Source of the DNA: Thermococcus sp. Bubb.Bath
GTDB taxonomy: Archaea; Methanobacteriota_B; Thermococci; Thermococcales; Thermococcaceae
Direction: 5' to 3'
Length of the DNA stretch: 64,000 nucleotides
Assembly (NCBI RefSeq): GCF_012027595.1
Contig: NZ_SNUR01000001.1
Location: 744,001-808,000, forward strand
The notes under the pieces were generated by a model. That model searched no databases. It was given only the letters and a program-made list of their open reading frames with translations, and was not told where the DNA came from. Below, one piece after another: positions 43,805 through 53,601 of this stretch. Both the position numbers and the translations under genes were made by a program. Position 1 is the stretch's first letter; the number at the start of each line of letters is the position of its first letter.

Positions 43805-44967
43805 TCAGATTCTGAAGCTCAGACCCTCAATTCCGCGCTGGTAGAAGGCCTTGATCTCGCGGTAGACATCCCAGTAGTTGGTTATGCCCAGCTCCACCAT
43901 CCTCTGAAGGATTCTGGCCCTGAGGAAGAGCTCGTTGTAAATCTCCTTGGGATCCTCGTAGCCGGCTACCTCCGCAATCTTGTTCTCAAGGATGTAGGAG
44001 TTGTTGAAACCGCGGAATATGTGCTTGTCAGCCACAGGGTCCCACTCAAAGACGTTCCTAGTAGCGACACCGCCGAGCTCCTCGTAGTAGCCCTCTATCT
44101 CAACGACGCTAATAGTCCTCCTGAGGAACTTGCCCGTGACGTAGACCGCCTGCTGGAAGACGGCTATGTTAAGGTTGTCGATGAAGGTTATCGGGACGTT
44201 TATCGGAGAACCGGTGAAACGCTGTATCATCTTCTTTATATCACCGGCGTGGAACGTGCTCATAACCGGGTGGCCGGTCTGCATTGCCTGGAAGGCTATG
44301 GCACCCTCGGCACCACGGATCTCACCGACGATGATGTAGTTCGGCCTCGAACGCAGGGCAGCCTTAAGGAGGTCAAACAGCGTAACCCTGCTCTCCTCCG
44401 GGCCGCGCTCCCTCGTTATGAGCCTCTGCCACGTTGGGTGGGGCACCTGGACCTCAGGAGTGTCCTCGGCGGTGTAGATCTTTGAACCGGGCTTGATAAA
44501 GGGAATGAGTGAGTTGAGGAGTGTTGTCTTACCCGATGCAGTCTCTCCACAGACGAAAACGCTCATCCCGTACTCGAGGGCGATCCAGAGGTATGCCGCG
44601 ACCTCTGCGCTGAGAGTTCCCCAACCAATTAGCTGAACAATGCTTATCGGCGTCGCTGAGAATTTACGGATGGTCGCGCTCGGCCCCTTGAGCGAGATAT
44701 CTGGGGAGTAGATTATGTTGATACGCGAGCCATCTGGGAGGGCACCGTCGACTATCGGGTTCCTGTCACTGAGGGGCCTTCCTATGCGCTCGGCGATGTT
44801 CTTGAAGTAGTCGGCCAGCTTAACGTTGTCGCCGAAGGTTATGTTGGTCGGCATCGATTCAAATATCTTGTGAACGAGGGCCACGTAGTTCGCACCTATA
44901 ATATGGATATCTTCGATGTATGGGTCTCTTGCTATGGGCTCGAGGGGGCCGCTCCGATTATATTCGC
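43805..44967 (-). pseudogene. arlI: Archaellum motor ATPase ArlI (FlaI), 5'-truncated
   Basis: The catalytic half is complete: the RecA-like domain has Walker A ETASGKTTL near residue 115 of the 359-residue frame, Walker B IIVGEIRGAEG, the His box STFHAG and the C-terminal NYWDVYREIKAFY. But ArlI is normally over 500 aa and here the frame has no start codon upstream of GTG 44884. ArlI-like sequence (GPLEPIARDPYIEDIHIIG) continues upstream without a start to about 44967, and the region beyond is occupied by an opposite-strand HEAT gene. The N-terminal domain is lost. Confidence 0.75.
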
Positions 44968-45004
44968 GAACTACCGTATAGGGGACCCAAAGATAAAGAT
45001 AAAC

Positions 45005-45415
45005 ATGGCCTACGTAATCGAAGAGATAATGAGGGAGAATCCTGCGCTCCTTGGAAATATAGTCAGAGAGATAGCCAGCATGCTCAGTTCACCAAACGAG
45101 ATGGACAGGCTCGCGGCCTTAAACTTCATCGCGGCCCTTGGCGAGAACAGCGGCAAGTACGTTACTCCGTTCCTCCCCCGGCTTCTGACGCTTCTCTACG
45201 ACAAGAACGAGCTCGTAAGGGCCAGCGTCGTTGAGAGCCTGGCGGAGATAGCTGCGAACAACAAAAGGTTCAGGAAGATAATAAAGGCAAAGCTGAGCGA
45301 GCTGGATGATAGGAGCGAACTCGTCATGAAGAACGTCCAGGAAGGCCTCATGAAAATCTCCCTGGCGGAGGCCGCGGAGAAGGGAGAATCCGAAGGAGAG
45401 GGGGAAGAAAGCTGA
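45005..45415 (+). CDS. HEAT-repeat protein
   Basis: 136 aa made of about three helical HEAT-like repeats (residues about 18-110: NEMDRLAALNFIAALGE, KNELVRASVVESLAEIA, RSELVMKNVQEGLMKIS). Acidic C-terminus. A protein-protein interaction scaffold; partner unknown. ATG 45005 is chosen because the longer upstream frame overlaps arlI coding sequence. Its stop touches that of rpp21 on the other strand. Confidence 0.75.
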   Translation: MAYVIEEIMRENPALLGNIVREIASMLSSPNEMDRLAALNFIAALGENSGKYVTPFLPRLLTLLYDKNELVRASVVESLAEIAANNKRFRKIIKAKLSELDDRSELVMKNVQEGLMKISLAEAAEKGESEGEGEES

Positions 45416-45772
45416 TTATTCTGAGGAACTCTTCCTTCGTTCTTTTTTCTCCTTCAAATACGGATACCTCGTTATGTGGCCGCATTCAAGGCACTTGACC
45501 ACCACGTGGCCGTTCCGGAGCCTTACCCTGGCGTTCACTCCAGGGACAAGGAAGGAGTGGCACTTCTTGCAGTACCGCCTTTTCCACCGCCTCGGCATCC
45601 TTATCCTAGCTTTCTGCTGGACGGAGAGGGCTATGGAAACGTAGCGGTTGGCGAGCTCTTTATCGTAGGGGAAAACCCTCCCCGCAAGGGTGAAGAGTGT
45701 GTCTACCCTCTCAACGGCAATCTGTCGCTTCTCGCGCTGTTCCTTCTCCCTTATTCTCCTCTTTGCCCCCAT
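45416..45772 (-). CDS. rpp21: RNase P protein component Rpp21
   Basis: 118 aa archaeal RNase P subunit (Rpp21/Rpr2 family, RNP4), which helps the RNase P RNA cut tRNA 5' leaders. The zinc ribbon CKKCHSFLVPG...CLECGH (near residues 68-98) is intact, with basic flanks. ATG 45772 follows AGGTGAG. It is 5 nt downstream of the 509-aa gene and coupled to it. Confidence 0.92.
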   Translation of the reverse strand: MGAKRRIREKEQREKRQIAVERVDTLFTLAGRVFPYDKELANRYVSIALSVQQKARIRMPRRWKRRYCKKCHSFLVPGVNARVRLRNGHVVVKCLECGHITRYPYLKEKKERRKSSSE

Positions 45773-45777
45773 TAATC

Positions 45778-47307
45778 TCACCTGACCAATCTGAGCTTCC
45801 CTGCTAGAGGCTCGTAGATGTAGCCTTCCCTTATGAGGGACTCGATTATCTTTTCTGTGCTTCCCCCTCCAAAGCCCGCCCTGACGAGGGCATCCCTGAA
45901 CTCGTCCCTGCCCACATCTCCCGTCAAGCTTGTGGATGCAATGTCCCTGAAGACCTCAAGGGCCCTCGCGGCCCTCCTGTCGGAGGGGATGTACTCATGA
46001 TACTCCTTTATTAATTTATCCAGCTCGCTCTGGGGCATCGAGCTAACTATAGTCATCCAGTCGTTCACTATCTCGTCGTTGATATTCTCAACGTTCCTGA
46101 TGAGGGACTTTCGTATGGCCCCCTCAAGCCGCCCCATGGAGCCCAGAAGGCGGAAGCTGAGCTCGTAGCGCGTACCAACGTCGAGGACGCCGCCGGGAAC
46201 AGTCAGAACGTCAAACCTCCACCCGTATTCGTTCCTTTTGTCGATAATCCAGTCCTCGAACTTCCTCCTGAAACGCTGGCCGAGAGAATCCGAGGCGGAA
46301 ACAACGCCAACTCTCTCCCTCTCCATGAAAATCGTTGCAAGGAGGTTGGGGAAGAGCCTCATGAACTCGCTGTTTTTCTCAAGGTAGGGTCTCTCATCTT
46401 CGGAGGGTATGAAAACGAAGGGAATTTCAGCTTTTCCAGCCAGTTCATCTCTTGGGCGTGCCTTCCTGGGGAGTGGGAGGAGGGCGGTTATGGACTTGGA
46501 CAGGAGGAACTTTCTGGCGTAGTTAGAGACCTTACCGGGGGAACGGGGAGTGTAATAGGAAACACCCGAACCATTGGGGTTGAAGAGGGTGAAATCGATG
46601 TCCAGGAACGGGTCAACGTAGGAGGTTCTCCGTTCTTTACGGAATTGGAGCTCCCACGGAAGGAGGGAGTGGATAAAGCGGAGTATATGCCACAGGGATA
46701 AAATACCGGCTTCCCTGCCTTCGTACCCAAGAACTGAGAACTCTGAGCCCTCGCCCCATGAACGGGGAGATTCAAGGAGCCTTGGACTGCCGTAGAGGGC
46801 GTAGGTGAGGCCGAGCTGAAAGTTCCTCCCGGCGTAAATCGTGCTCTCTATGAGCTCCTCCACCTCACGCCTGCTCAGGGCCATCCACGAGTAGTCCTTC
46901 CAGTAGTCGGAGTAATCGACGGCCGACATCCCGAGAACCCGGATCATCCTGAGTGTGCCCCAGGGAAAAGAGTCAAGAACCCCCTTAACCTCAACGTAGG
47001 AGCCAGATGAGAGCCTTCCGTTGATAACCGTTCCCTCGTCAATCCGGAGGACAACGTACGGTCTGGGCACATTCTCCTTCAGCTCGCGGAGTTCTCCAGG
47101 GGAGAGCGGGGAAAAAAGATAGTACGCCGCATCCTTTGGGGCCCATGGGGGCTTCCTTAGGATGACGAACCCCCGCAGAGAAACCTCGTCCCCGTTTTTG
47201 GCTCTCTGAAGGGATTCCTGGAACTCCTTAACCCTGAGTTCTGGGGTTAGGGAGGGTTTTCGCTCCCACCGAACCAGCTCCATCAGCTCCACGTAGGGGT
47301 CGTTCAT
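45778..47307 (-). CDS. Unknown 509-aa protein with OB-like and C-terminal winged-helix regions
   Basis: 509 aa. Residues about 15-130 look like an OB-fold region (SLRGFVILRKPPWAPKD, SYVEVKGVLDSFPWGTL). The last 70 residues look like the winged helix that ends archaeal MCM (STEKIIESLIREGYIYEP). No Walker motifs are seen between. It may be an inactive MCM-like or other nucleic-acid-binding protein; confidence in that is low. ATG 47307 follows GGGAGG; the longer frame runs into 5S rRNA. Upstream of rpp21 in one operon. Confidence 0.7.
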   Translation of the reverse strand: MNDPYVELMELVRWERKPSLTPELRVKEFQESLQRAKNGDEVSLRGFVILRKPPWAPKDAAYYLFSPLSPGELRELKENVPRPYVVLRIDEGTVINGRLSSGSYVEVKGVLDSFPWGTLRMIRVLGMSAVDYSDYWKDYSWMALSRREVEELIESTIYAGRNFQLGLTYALYGSPRLLESPRSWGEGSEFSVLGYEGREAGILSLWHILRFIHSLLPWELQFRKERRTSYVDPFLDIDFTLFNPNGSGVSYYTPRSPGKVSNYARKFLLSKSITALLPLPRKARPRDELAGKAEIPFVFIPSEDERPYLEKNSEFMRLFPNLLATIFMERERVGVVSASDSLGQRFRRKFEDWIIDKRNEYGWRFDVLTVPGGVLDVGTRYELSFRLLGSMGRLEGAIRKSLIRNVENINDEIVNDWMTIVSSMPQSELDKLIKEYHEYIPSDRRAARALEVFRDIASTSLTGDVGRDEFRDALVRAGFGGGSTEKIIESLIREGYIYEPLAGKLRLVR

Positions 47308-47355
47308 GTTCCTCCCTCTGAAACGGAGGATAAAAAGCTTAACCTGACCGAAAGA

Positions 47356-47363
47356 TTTATAAA
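47356..47363 (+). promoter_or_regulatory. TATA element of 5S rRNA
   Basis: TTTATAAA preceded by CCGAAAGA (BRE), about 24-31 nt upstream of the 5S start. Confidence 0.7.
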
Positions 47364-47386
47364 CCCTCAACGGCAGGTATGTATCG

Positions 47387-47511
47387 GTACGGCGGTCAGG
47401 GCGGCGGGGCCACACCCGGTCTCGTTTCGACCCCGGAAGTTAAGCCCGCCAGCGATCCCGGCAGTACTGCCCTCCGAGAGGGGGCGGGAAACCGGGAACG
47501 CCGCCGGCCAC
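47387..47511 (+). rRNA. rrf: 5S ribosomal RNA
   Basis: About 125 nt matching the archaeal 5S pattern: GGCGG near the 5' end pairs with CCGCC near the 3' end, the universal CCACACCCGGT and CGACCCCGGAAGTTAAGC cores, and the CCTCCGAGAGGGGG helix IV/V region. It is a separate gene with its own promoter, as in Thermococcales, not linked to 16S/23S. Ends estimated to within a few nucleotides. Confidence 0.95.
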
Positions 47512-47570
47512 TAGTTTCTACCTCGTTCTCATGAGTTACTTCGAAAGCTTGTAGGGACCTACACAAAACC

Positions 47571-47578
47571 TATATAAA
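47571..47578 (+). promoter_or_regulatory. TATA element of the coiled-coil gene (leaderless transcript)
   Basis: TATATAAA centred about 26 nt before 47601, so transcription should begin at or beside the ATG at 47602. No ribosome-binding site is present, which fits leaderless translation. Confidence 0.55.
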
Positions 47579-47601
47579 TTTTGACGAACATTTCTTCATC
47601 G

Positions 47602-48624
47602 ATGGCTATGTTCGACAAGGGGAAGCAGGGACTCAACTGGGACTACCTCCGGGAGAGGCACGTCGAGATAATTTCGGAGCTTAAAACACTCCATGAGTGG
47701 GATAAAGTGAAGTCTATCGTCCCGGAGGCGGAGAACCTCAACGACTATTCCATTCTCGCCCTCCAGGCCCTCGCTTCCCTAACCAGGGAGTTTCACACTG
47801 AGAAGACAAATATCAACGAGAGGATAAATGCACTGAGTGAAAAACTCGACGACACCCGTACCGAGATGAGGGAGCGGGACGAAGCCCTGGAAAAGAGGGT
47901 AAAGACCTTAGAAGGCTCGGTTGAGGATACCCAGAGGAAGCTCCTCTTCGTTGAGGGCATTGGAAACCTTATACCCAGGATCAACGAACTTGAGGAGAAG
48001 CTGGAGACGGGACAGGCAGAGATGATAACCCGCATGGAAAAGCGGTACTCAAAACTAATCGAGGAGAGGGTAAACGAACTCATCGAGAGAAAGCTCAAAG
48101 AGGTTGAAGACGAGCTTAAAGCCTCCGTCCTAGGCGTAAGCGTCGACCTCGCCAAGTCTCTTAAGGATATACAGGAGAAGCACGAAAAACTCGTGGTGGA
48201 GAACTACACCCTAAGGAACGAAGTAAAGTCCCTGCGCAGTAGCCTCCTCTCCAAGGAGAAGGAGCTGGAGAAACTTAGGGCGGAGCTGACCGGATGCAGG
48301 GAGATGAACCGCAGGATAGAGGAGCTCCAGAAGCGCGTCCAGGAGTACGAGAAGCGCGCAGGTGCACCGTCCCCAGTGGAGAAGGATCTCATGAAGCTCA
48401 TGGGGACCAGGAGCGCCGAGGAGGCACTCGAAGTCATCAAAAGGATGAAGAGCGAGTACGTGCCCAAGTCCAAGGTCTCACAGCTTCTCTCGGAGATGAA
48501 GCGCCTGAACGAGAGGGTTCAGGAGCTTGAAGAGGAGAATAAGTCCCTTCGCGAGAAGAACGAGAAACTGTCAAAGGCTCTGAAGATGCTAATAGGGCGC
48601 AGCGAGGAGAGCGAAGAGGAGTGA
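47602..48624 (+). CDS. Coiled-coil protein (340 aa)
   Basis: 340 aa. After a 70-residue N-terminal region, heptad-like coiled coil runs from about residue 75 to 330, broken near residues 120-130 and 258-290. No enzyme motif, signal or membrane segment. Likely a structural or scaffold protein; partner unknown. The start at ATG 47602 (or 47608) is supported by the TATA spacing rather than by a ribosome-binding site. Abuts the cyclase gene end-to-end. Confidence 0.75.
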   Translation: MAMFDKGKQGLNWDYLRERHVEIISELKTLHEWDKVKSIVPEAENLNDYSILALQALASLTREFHTEKTNINERINALSEKLDDTRTEMRERDEALEKRVKTLEGSVEDTQRKLLFVEGIGNLIPRINELEEKLETGQAEMITRMEKRYSKLIEERVNELIERKLKEVEDELKASVLGVSVDLAKSLKDIQEKHEKLVVENYTLRNEVKSLRSSLLSKEKELEKLRAELTGCREMNRRIEELQKRVQEYEKRAGAPSPVEKDLMKLMGTRSAEEALEVIKRMKSEYVPKSKVSQLLSEMKRLNERVQELEEENKSLREKNEKLSKALKMLIGRSEESEEE

Positions 48625-49197
48625 TCACTCTTTTACAATGGCAACCGCCCTAACCGGGCTTCCAGAACCCCCCTCTATTTTGAGCGGGAACGCTATGAAT
48701 GTGAACTCCCTACCCAGCAGTTCCTCCAGGTTTGCAAGGTTCTCGAAGATAGGGATCTCCTCGCTCAAAAGGATTCTGTGAACCGCATCGTCACCTATGC
48801 TCATCCCGTCCGTTCCAACGGCCTTAGCTCCTTCCGCCACAAGGAAAAGCGCCGCCTCCGGAGACAGCTCCCTCCCCTCCGTGAGGAGGAGAACGATTCT
48901 GTGCATAAACCCTCCTTCCGGAAGTTCCCCAAGGGAAATCAGGCCCTCGCCGCCTCGGAGGTCCAGGACGATTCCCTCCCCAATGAAGCTCTCAAGGGGC
49001 ATCTCGTCGATGGTTTTCCCGCCGGGAATGAAGTGCGCCGGTGCGTCCACGTGAGTTCCAGTGTGCTCACCCATTTTGAGAACGTTCATGTAGTAGCCGT
49101 CCCTGCCTATAAAGGCCCAGGGTTTGATGCTGACCGGGGGGTCGTCCGGATAAATGGGGGTCTCCTCGGAGAGGGGAACCGAAAGGTCCACTAGCAT
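48625..49197 (-). CDS. Cyclase family (kynurenine formamidase-like) hydrolase
   Basis: 190 aa. The metal-binding signature [12 protein letters not shown] lies near residue 45, with a later D-GMSIGDD block (near residue 130). The family includes kynurenine formamidase, isatin hydrolase and polyketide cyclases. No kynurenine pathway genes are near, so the substrate is unknown. Ends 1 nt after the coiled-coil gene stop, convergent. Confidence 0.88.
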   Translation of the reverse strand: MLVDLSVPLSEETPIYPDDPPVSIKPWAFIGRDGYYMNVLKMGEHTGTHVDAPAHFIPGGKTIDEMPLESFIGEGIVLDLRGGEGLISLGELPEGGFMHRIVLLLTEGRELSPEAALFLVAEGAKAVGTDGMSIGDDAVHRILLSEEIPIFENLANLEELLGREFTFIAFPLKIEGGSGSPVRAVAIVKE

Positions 49198-49218
49198 GGG
49201 CTCACCGCTCTAATGGTG

Positions 49219-49353
49219 TCATTCATCCATATAAAGGTTGTCCTCATCGCGGAGCAAACCGGTGAGGTACTTTCTGTTTGGAAAGCGCTGGATGACCCTT
49301 TCTATCGTAAGGTCAATGTCCCCAGTTTCAACCCGAACAAAAAGAACCCTTCT
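49219..49353 (-). pseudogene. 3' end of a small protein gene, probably frameshifted
   Basis: A 44-codon open frame ends at 49219 and has protein-like content ([35 protein letters not shown]) but no start codon. In another frame directly upstream, GTG-GCA-AAG with GGAGGG upstream opens a short reading frame that runs into it. One indel near 49345-49360 would join them. It could be a decayed gene or a sequencing error. The 260-nt gap between the cyclase and ahcY genes otherwise holds only the ahcY promoter. Confidence 0.4.
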
Positions 49354-49461
49354 TCACGCAGAGATAGTCGACCTTTGCCACAGAGAATGTTAGGCCCTCC
49401 TAACGCAAAAGCCTTTCGGAGACCTTTTAAGAGAAAAGCCCGATGGGTAAACGGTGATGGT

Positions 49462-50727
49462 ATGAACTGCACAGAGGATTACTGCGTTAAGGACATATCG
49501 TTAGCACCGAGCGGGGAGAAGAAGATAGACTGGGTGTCCCGCTTCATGCCCGTTCTCCAGAGCATCAGGGCCGATTTTGAGAAGAGGAAGCCTTTCAAGG
49601 GAGTTAGGATAGCCACTACCCTCCACCTTGAGATGAAGACCGCCTTCCTCCTTCTGACACTCAAAGCGGCCGGAGCGGAGGTTTCGGCGGCAGCCAGCAA
49701 CCCCCTCTCTACCCAGGACGACGTTGTTGCCGCGTTGGCAAAGGCGGGTGTCAAGGTCTACGCGATAAGGGGAGAGGAGAGGGAGCAGTACTACGAGTTC
49801 ATGCACAAAGCCCTCGACATCAAACCCAACATCATCATAGACGACGGTGCCGACATGGTGAGCACAGTTTTAAAGGAGAGGGGGGAGCTCATCCCAGATC
49901 TCTGGGGCGCGAGCGAAGAGACCACAACCGGCGTCATAAGGCTCCGCGCCATGGAGAAGGACGGCGTTCTGAAGTTTCCCATCATAGCGGTGAACGATTC
50001 ATACACAAAATACCTCTTCGACAACCGCTACGGAACCGGCCAGTCCACGTGGGACGGCATAATAAGGACCACAAACCTCCTGGTGGCTGGTAAAAACGTC
50101 GTAGTCGTCGGTTACGGCTGGTGCGGGAGGGGTATAGCCATGCGCGCGAGGGGGCTCGGAGCAACTGTTATCGTCGTCGAGGTCGACCCGATAAGGGCTC
50201 TGGAGGCAAGGATGGACGGGTTCATCGTCACGAACATGATGGAGGCTGCCAAAATAGGTGACATCTTTGTGACCTCAACCGGCGACATCAACTGCATAAG
50301 GAGAGAGCACTTCGAGGTCATGAAGGACGGGGTTATACTGGCCAACGCCGGCCACTTCGACGTGGAGATTTCTAAGCCCGACCTTGAGGCCCTCTCGGTT
50401 GAGATAAGCGAGCCGAGGCCGAACATCACCGAGTACAAGATGGCAGACGGCAGAAGACTCTATCTCCTCGCCGAGGGCAGACTTGTGAACCTGGCAGCGG
50501 CAGACGGTCACCCTGCGGAGATAATGGACATGAGCTTCGCTCTCCAGGCGAAGGCGGCTGAATACATCATGGAGAACCATGGAAAGCTTGAGTCGAAGGT
50601 CTACGTCCTCCCGAGGGAGATAGACGAGATGGTTACGAGGATAAAGCTGGCCTCGATGGGAATTGAGATTGGGGAGCTCACCGAGGGGCAGAGGCGTTAT
50701 CTCTCCAGCTGGGAGCATGGGACTTAG
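49462..50727 (+). CDS. ahcY: Adenosylhomocysteinase
   Basis: 421 aa NAD-dependent enzyme splitting S-adenosylhomocysteine to homocysteine and adenosine, the product of all SAM methylations. The NAD motif [14 protein letters not shown] lies near residue 214; catalytic segments [12 protein letters not shown] and DDGADM lie near residues 77 and 131; NAGHFDVEI near residue 295. ATG 49462 has GGTGATGG upstream; TATA-like CTTTTAAG lies near 49423. Its 3' end overlaps the convergent operon by 50 nt. Confidence 0.96.
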   Translation: MNCTEDYCVKDISLAPSGEKKIDWVSRFMPVLQSIRADFEKRKPFKGVRIATTLHLEMKTAFLLLTLKAAGAEVSAAASNPLSTQDDVVAALAKAGVKVYAIRGEEREQYYEFMHKALDIKPNIIIDDGADMVSTVLKERGELIPDLWGASEETTTGVIRLRAMEKDGVLKFPIIAVNDSYTKYLFDNRYGTGQSTWDGIIRTTNLLVAGKNVVVVGYGWCGRGIAMRARGLGATVIVVEVDPIRALEARMDGFIVTNMMEAAKIGDIFVTSTGDINCIRREHFEVMKDGVILANAGHFDVEISKPDLEALSVEISEPRPNITEYKMADGRRLYLLAEGRLVNLAAADGHPAEIMDMSFALQAKAAEYIMENHGKLESKVYVLPREIDEMVTRIKLASMGIEIGELTEGQRRYLSSWEHGT

Positions 50728-51568
50728 ATTGGAGGAAAAGGACGTAGCGAGTGCTCCCATCAACAGTTTCCCTCTTTTTTACAAGGAACTTCTTCTCCCA
50801 CGGAGAGCTTAGAACCACATAGCCAGGGATGTTATTCACAGGAACCTTGATGAGGACCGTTCTCTCAACGGGGTTTCCCCCATCAAGTTTGAGTTCAAAG
50901 CCATTCTCCCAGACTGTTCCCTTTGAGACGGTGAAAGTGTCCCCAACTTTCATATGAGCCCTCAGCACAAGTACAGTCCTTTCGTAATGGTCTTCATATT
51001 CATCAATCAGAGAGAGGGCCAGACCGATTAGAAGAGAGAACACAAGAACCCCATAGATAGGAAACAATCCAAGCGGGCTCTCTCCAGCATCCGTTAGATA
51101 CAGAAACGCCGCCAGAACCAGCGCACCGGGCAACATCCCCACCCCTATGAACTCCAGCTCAGTCCATGGAATGGATTCCAGCTCTCCTTGTGGATATCCC
51201 ACGTTAAGAGAGCGGTTTCTGATTTTAAGATGATGAGCATAGGGAACAAGGGGTATGACAACGCTTAACGGGATGGCTGTGAGGGTTGCAAGCTTCACCT
51301 CGCTCAGAGGAATACCGCCAAGGTATGGTAGAACATAAAATACAGCCAGCGCCACCGCCGTAACAGGGAGTGAGAGCTTTCTAACCCAGTGAAGGTAGAT
51401 GGAGAGAGCAAAAAACACCAGGAATGCCAGAAGCGCCGGGGGAACGTAGAGTCCAGCCTCGTTCAGTATGGAGCGGGATAGGTCGCCGAAATAACGGGCC
51501 ATTGAAAGGGCCGGTGAGAGGGATGCAGTGCTTATTATAAGCAGGGAGAGCGCTTCATGAGTCTTCAT
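50678..51568 (-). CDS. Membrane protein of the MoxR/DUF58 operon (296 aa)
   Basis: 296 aa with about seven hydrophobic segments in the N-terminal 190 residues and a soluble C-terminal domain of beta type (residues about 200-290). No known family can be named. ATG 51568 overlaps the DUF58 stop (ATGA). Last gene of a five-gene operon. In MoxR operons such membrane proteins usually act with DUF58 and the ATPase. Confidence 0.75.
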   Translation of the reverse strand: MKTHEALSLLIISTASLSPALSMARYFGDLSRSILNEAGLYVPPALLAFLVFFALSIYLHWVRKLSLPVTAVALAVFYVLPYLGGIPLSEVKLATLTAIPLSVVIPLVPYAHHLKIRNRSLNVGYPQGELESIPWTELEFIGVGMLPGALVLAAFLYLTDAGESPLGLFPIYGVLVFSLLIGLALSLIDEYEDHYERTVLVLRAHMKVGDTFTVSKGTVWENGFELKLDGGNPVERTVLIKVPVNNIPGYVVLSSPWEKKFLVKKRETVDGSTRYVLFLQSKSHAPSWRDNASAPR

Positions 51569-52794
51569 TCAATCGCCTCCAGGAGTTTTAAAGCATCTTT
51601 CAAAGTTGAGTCGGATAGTCTCAAAGCTGGAAAACCCAACTTGTTTCTGAGGGATTTCTTGCGGAGAGAGATTAAAGTTCCAGCTTCGAAGCGTTCGTAA
51701 AGGTCTACATCGACCAGCAGGGGGCGCCTTCCGGTGATTTTTACAAGATGCTTAAGGCCAGATTCAACGGAGTTGTAATTGTGGTCCGTTAAATTCGTTA
51801 GGACAACCGGGAAAGTAGAGCCCGATAGAACCCTTCTCGTCCTCTCAGCGGCCAGGGATAAGGATTCATCATGGGGGCTTATTCCAAGGTTCTGAAGGAT
51901 GCGGGTAAACATTGACAACGCGGAAGAGCCCGAAATGGGGGACACGAGCTCCCTCCTGCCAAGTACGTAAAGACCCACCCGATAATTCTGCCTGAGAAGG
52001 TACGAAACAACCGGAATCAAAAGGCCGATGGCGGTTTCAAGGGCGTTTTCTTGAAATCCTCCAAGCCGCATAGACTCTGAGGCATCAATGTAGAACATAA
52101 TTGTTAGCTGTCCCTCCCTCTCGTACTCGTTGACAAAGGGCTTGCTCAGCCTGGCCGTGGCCTTCCAATTGACGGCTCTCAGCGGATCTCCTGGGTGGTA
52201 CTCCCTGAGCTCCTTAAAGTCCGTGGAAGAAATATCAGCTTTGGCCCTCCTAACGGGGGGGAGACCGGGAATACCAGCCTTCTTTCTCGTGACTACCCTG
52301 CGCGGTGATACAATCCTTGGGGAAACTGTGACTGGGATATCATTGCCAAGGACAACATAATGAGGCTCCTCCAGCTCAAAGAAGTGCCGCCCCTCCACCT
52401 CAATCGGAGAGATGACGTGTTCTCCCCGCTTCAGGGCACGGACTTTGTAGGAGTAATTCACCAGAAGCCCCCGTCCGGGCCTCTTGAAGAAAACATGCCT
52501 GTTATTACCTTCCAACAGCTCAAAAGAGGGTGGAAGAACATCCCCTATCAGGATAAGACCGGCTCCCCTCCCAACAAAGAGTTTTACGTTTACCGTGCTT
52601 ATATCACCGACCCGCATGGAGGTTTTTTCAACGCTCCTCTCCACTGAAAAGTCTGAGGGTGCCTCAAAGATGAGAGAAAAAGCCAAAACGGACGCTGGTA
52701 GTAGGGATAAATAAGCTATGCCAATTATCCCCGTCAAAATGGCAAGGGCAACGGGAAGAAAAGTGAAGATTAAAAACCAGCGCATCCAGTTCAT
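51565..52794 (-). CDS. DUF58 protein (vWA-like)
   Basis: 409 aa. Two N-terminal hydrophobic segments, a beta-domain, then the DUF58 signature around residues 190-220 (DFKELREYHPGDPLRAVNWKA) and a vWA-like MIDAS motif DASES near residue 242. DUF58 proteins are partners of MoxR ATPases in chaperone-like or metal-insertion systems of the cell surface. GGTGGTGA precedes the ATG. Operon member. Confidence 0.9.
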   Translation of the reverse strand: MNWMRWFLIFTFLPVALAILTGIIGIAYLSLLPASVLAFSLIFEAPSDFSVERSVEKTSMRVGDISTVNVKLFVGRGAGLILIGDVLPPSFELLEGNNRHVFFKRPGRGLLVNYSYKVRALKRGEHVISPIEVEGRHFFELEEPHYVVLGNDIPVTVSPRIVSPRRVVTRKKAGIPGLPPVRRAKADISSTDFKELREYHPGDPLRAVNWKATARLSKPFVNEYEREGQLTIMFYIDASESMRLGGFQENALETAIGLLIPVVSYLLRQNYRVGLYVLGRRELVSPISGSSALSMFTRILQNLGISPHDESLSLAAERTRRVLSGSTFPVVLTNLTDHNYNSVESGLKHLVKITGRRPLLVDVDLYERFEAGTLISLRKKSLRNKLGFPALRLSDSTLKDALKLLEAIE

Positions 52795-52800
52795 TTGAAA

Positions 52801-53601
52801 TCACCACCTTGATACTGTCTCAAGAAGCTCCCTGACGAGCTTAGAACGGCGTTCTTTTTCACGCTCCCTGTAGAGCTCCATCAACCAGGGTGGTGTCAAG
52901 AAACCTCCCTCATCCTCAGGCTGATACTCGATTATGGATCTAAGTGCTGTTTCAACCATGCCGTCTGAGATTTCCTCCGGAGCGTTCCTAGCCACAAAGA
53001 CCGCAAGCGGGGATTTAACGCCCTTGTCCACGAACATAGAGACAGCACGCTCTGCATCACGCAGGAAAAAATCTCTTTCACCAATGTTCTTTAGGGGATA
53101 TTCAATTGCCGTTATTTCCCCGGAGTGAAAGCGCATAGAGGCGTATTTACCAACGGAAGATGAGACCCACAAAAGCGCGAGAAGAACGAGAGCGTCCGCT
53201 ACATAAGTAAAATCTCGTGAAGAGAAAGGATAAAAGGCGAGAAGTCCAACGATCCCTCCCACGAGGGCCACACCCAGCATATTCCTCGGTAAGAAGTTAT
53301 TTCCCCCCGCATAAAGGGGATACGAAACGAGATACGCAGAACCCACGAAGAGGAGCAGAGTGCCCAAAGCGGCATCCCCCCACCTGTTCTCAGGCCAGAG
53401 AAGGAAGAGCAGGGAAGACGGCAAAAACGCAAGCGCCTTTACGAGGTAACCACGAGGTTCGCCATAAAAGCCCGCAATTCCTCCCAGGGCTAAAAAGAGC
53501 GAAGCAATGAAGGCAACGTTGCCGAGGTTATCCCTGAATACAAGGGCCGCGAATCCCCACACCATAAACGCACGTAAGTACCTCTCCAGAGCCTCCCTCA
53601 T
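52801..53601 (-). CDS. Membrane protein of the MoxR/DUF58 operon (266 aa)
   Basis: 266 aa with about six hydrophobic segments (residues 8-165) followed by a charged cytoplasmic domain (residues 170-266, with DAERAVSMFVDKG). No named family. Its ATG overlaps the stop of the Ig-like protein gene (ATGA) and its stop is 6 nt before the DUF58 start. Confidence 0.75.
   Translation of the reverse strand: MREALERYLRAFMVWGFAALVFRDNLGNVAFIASLFLALGGIAGFYGEPRGYLVKALAFLPSSLLFLLWPENRWGDAALGTLLLFVGSAYLVSYPLYAGGNNFLPRNMLGVALVGGIVGLLAFYPFSSRDFTYVADALVLLALLWVSSSVGKYASMRFHSGEITAIEYPLKNIGERDFFLRDAERAVSMFVDKGVKSPLAVFVARNAPEEISDGMVETALRSIIEYQPEDEGGFLTPPWLMELYREREKERRSKLVRELLETVSRW

Noticed and set aside
44870-45004. 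N-terminal extension of the HEAT-repeat protein
   Set aside because: The sequence here encodes recognisable ArlI residues on the other strand, and the first HEAT-like residues begin after ATG 45005.
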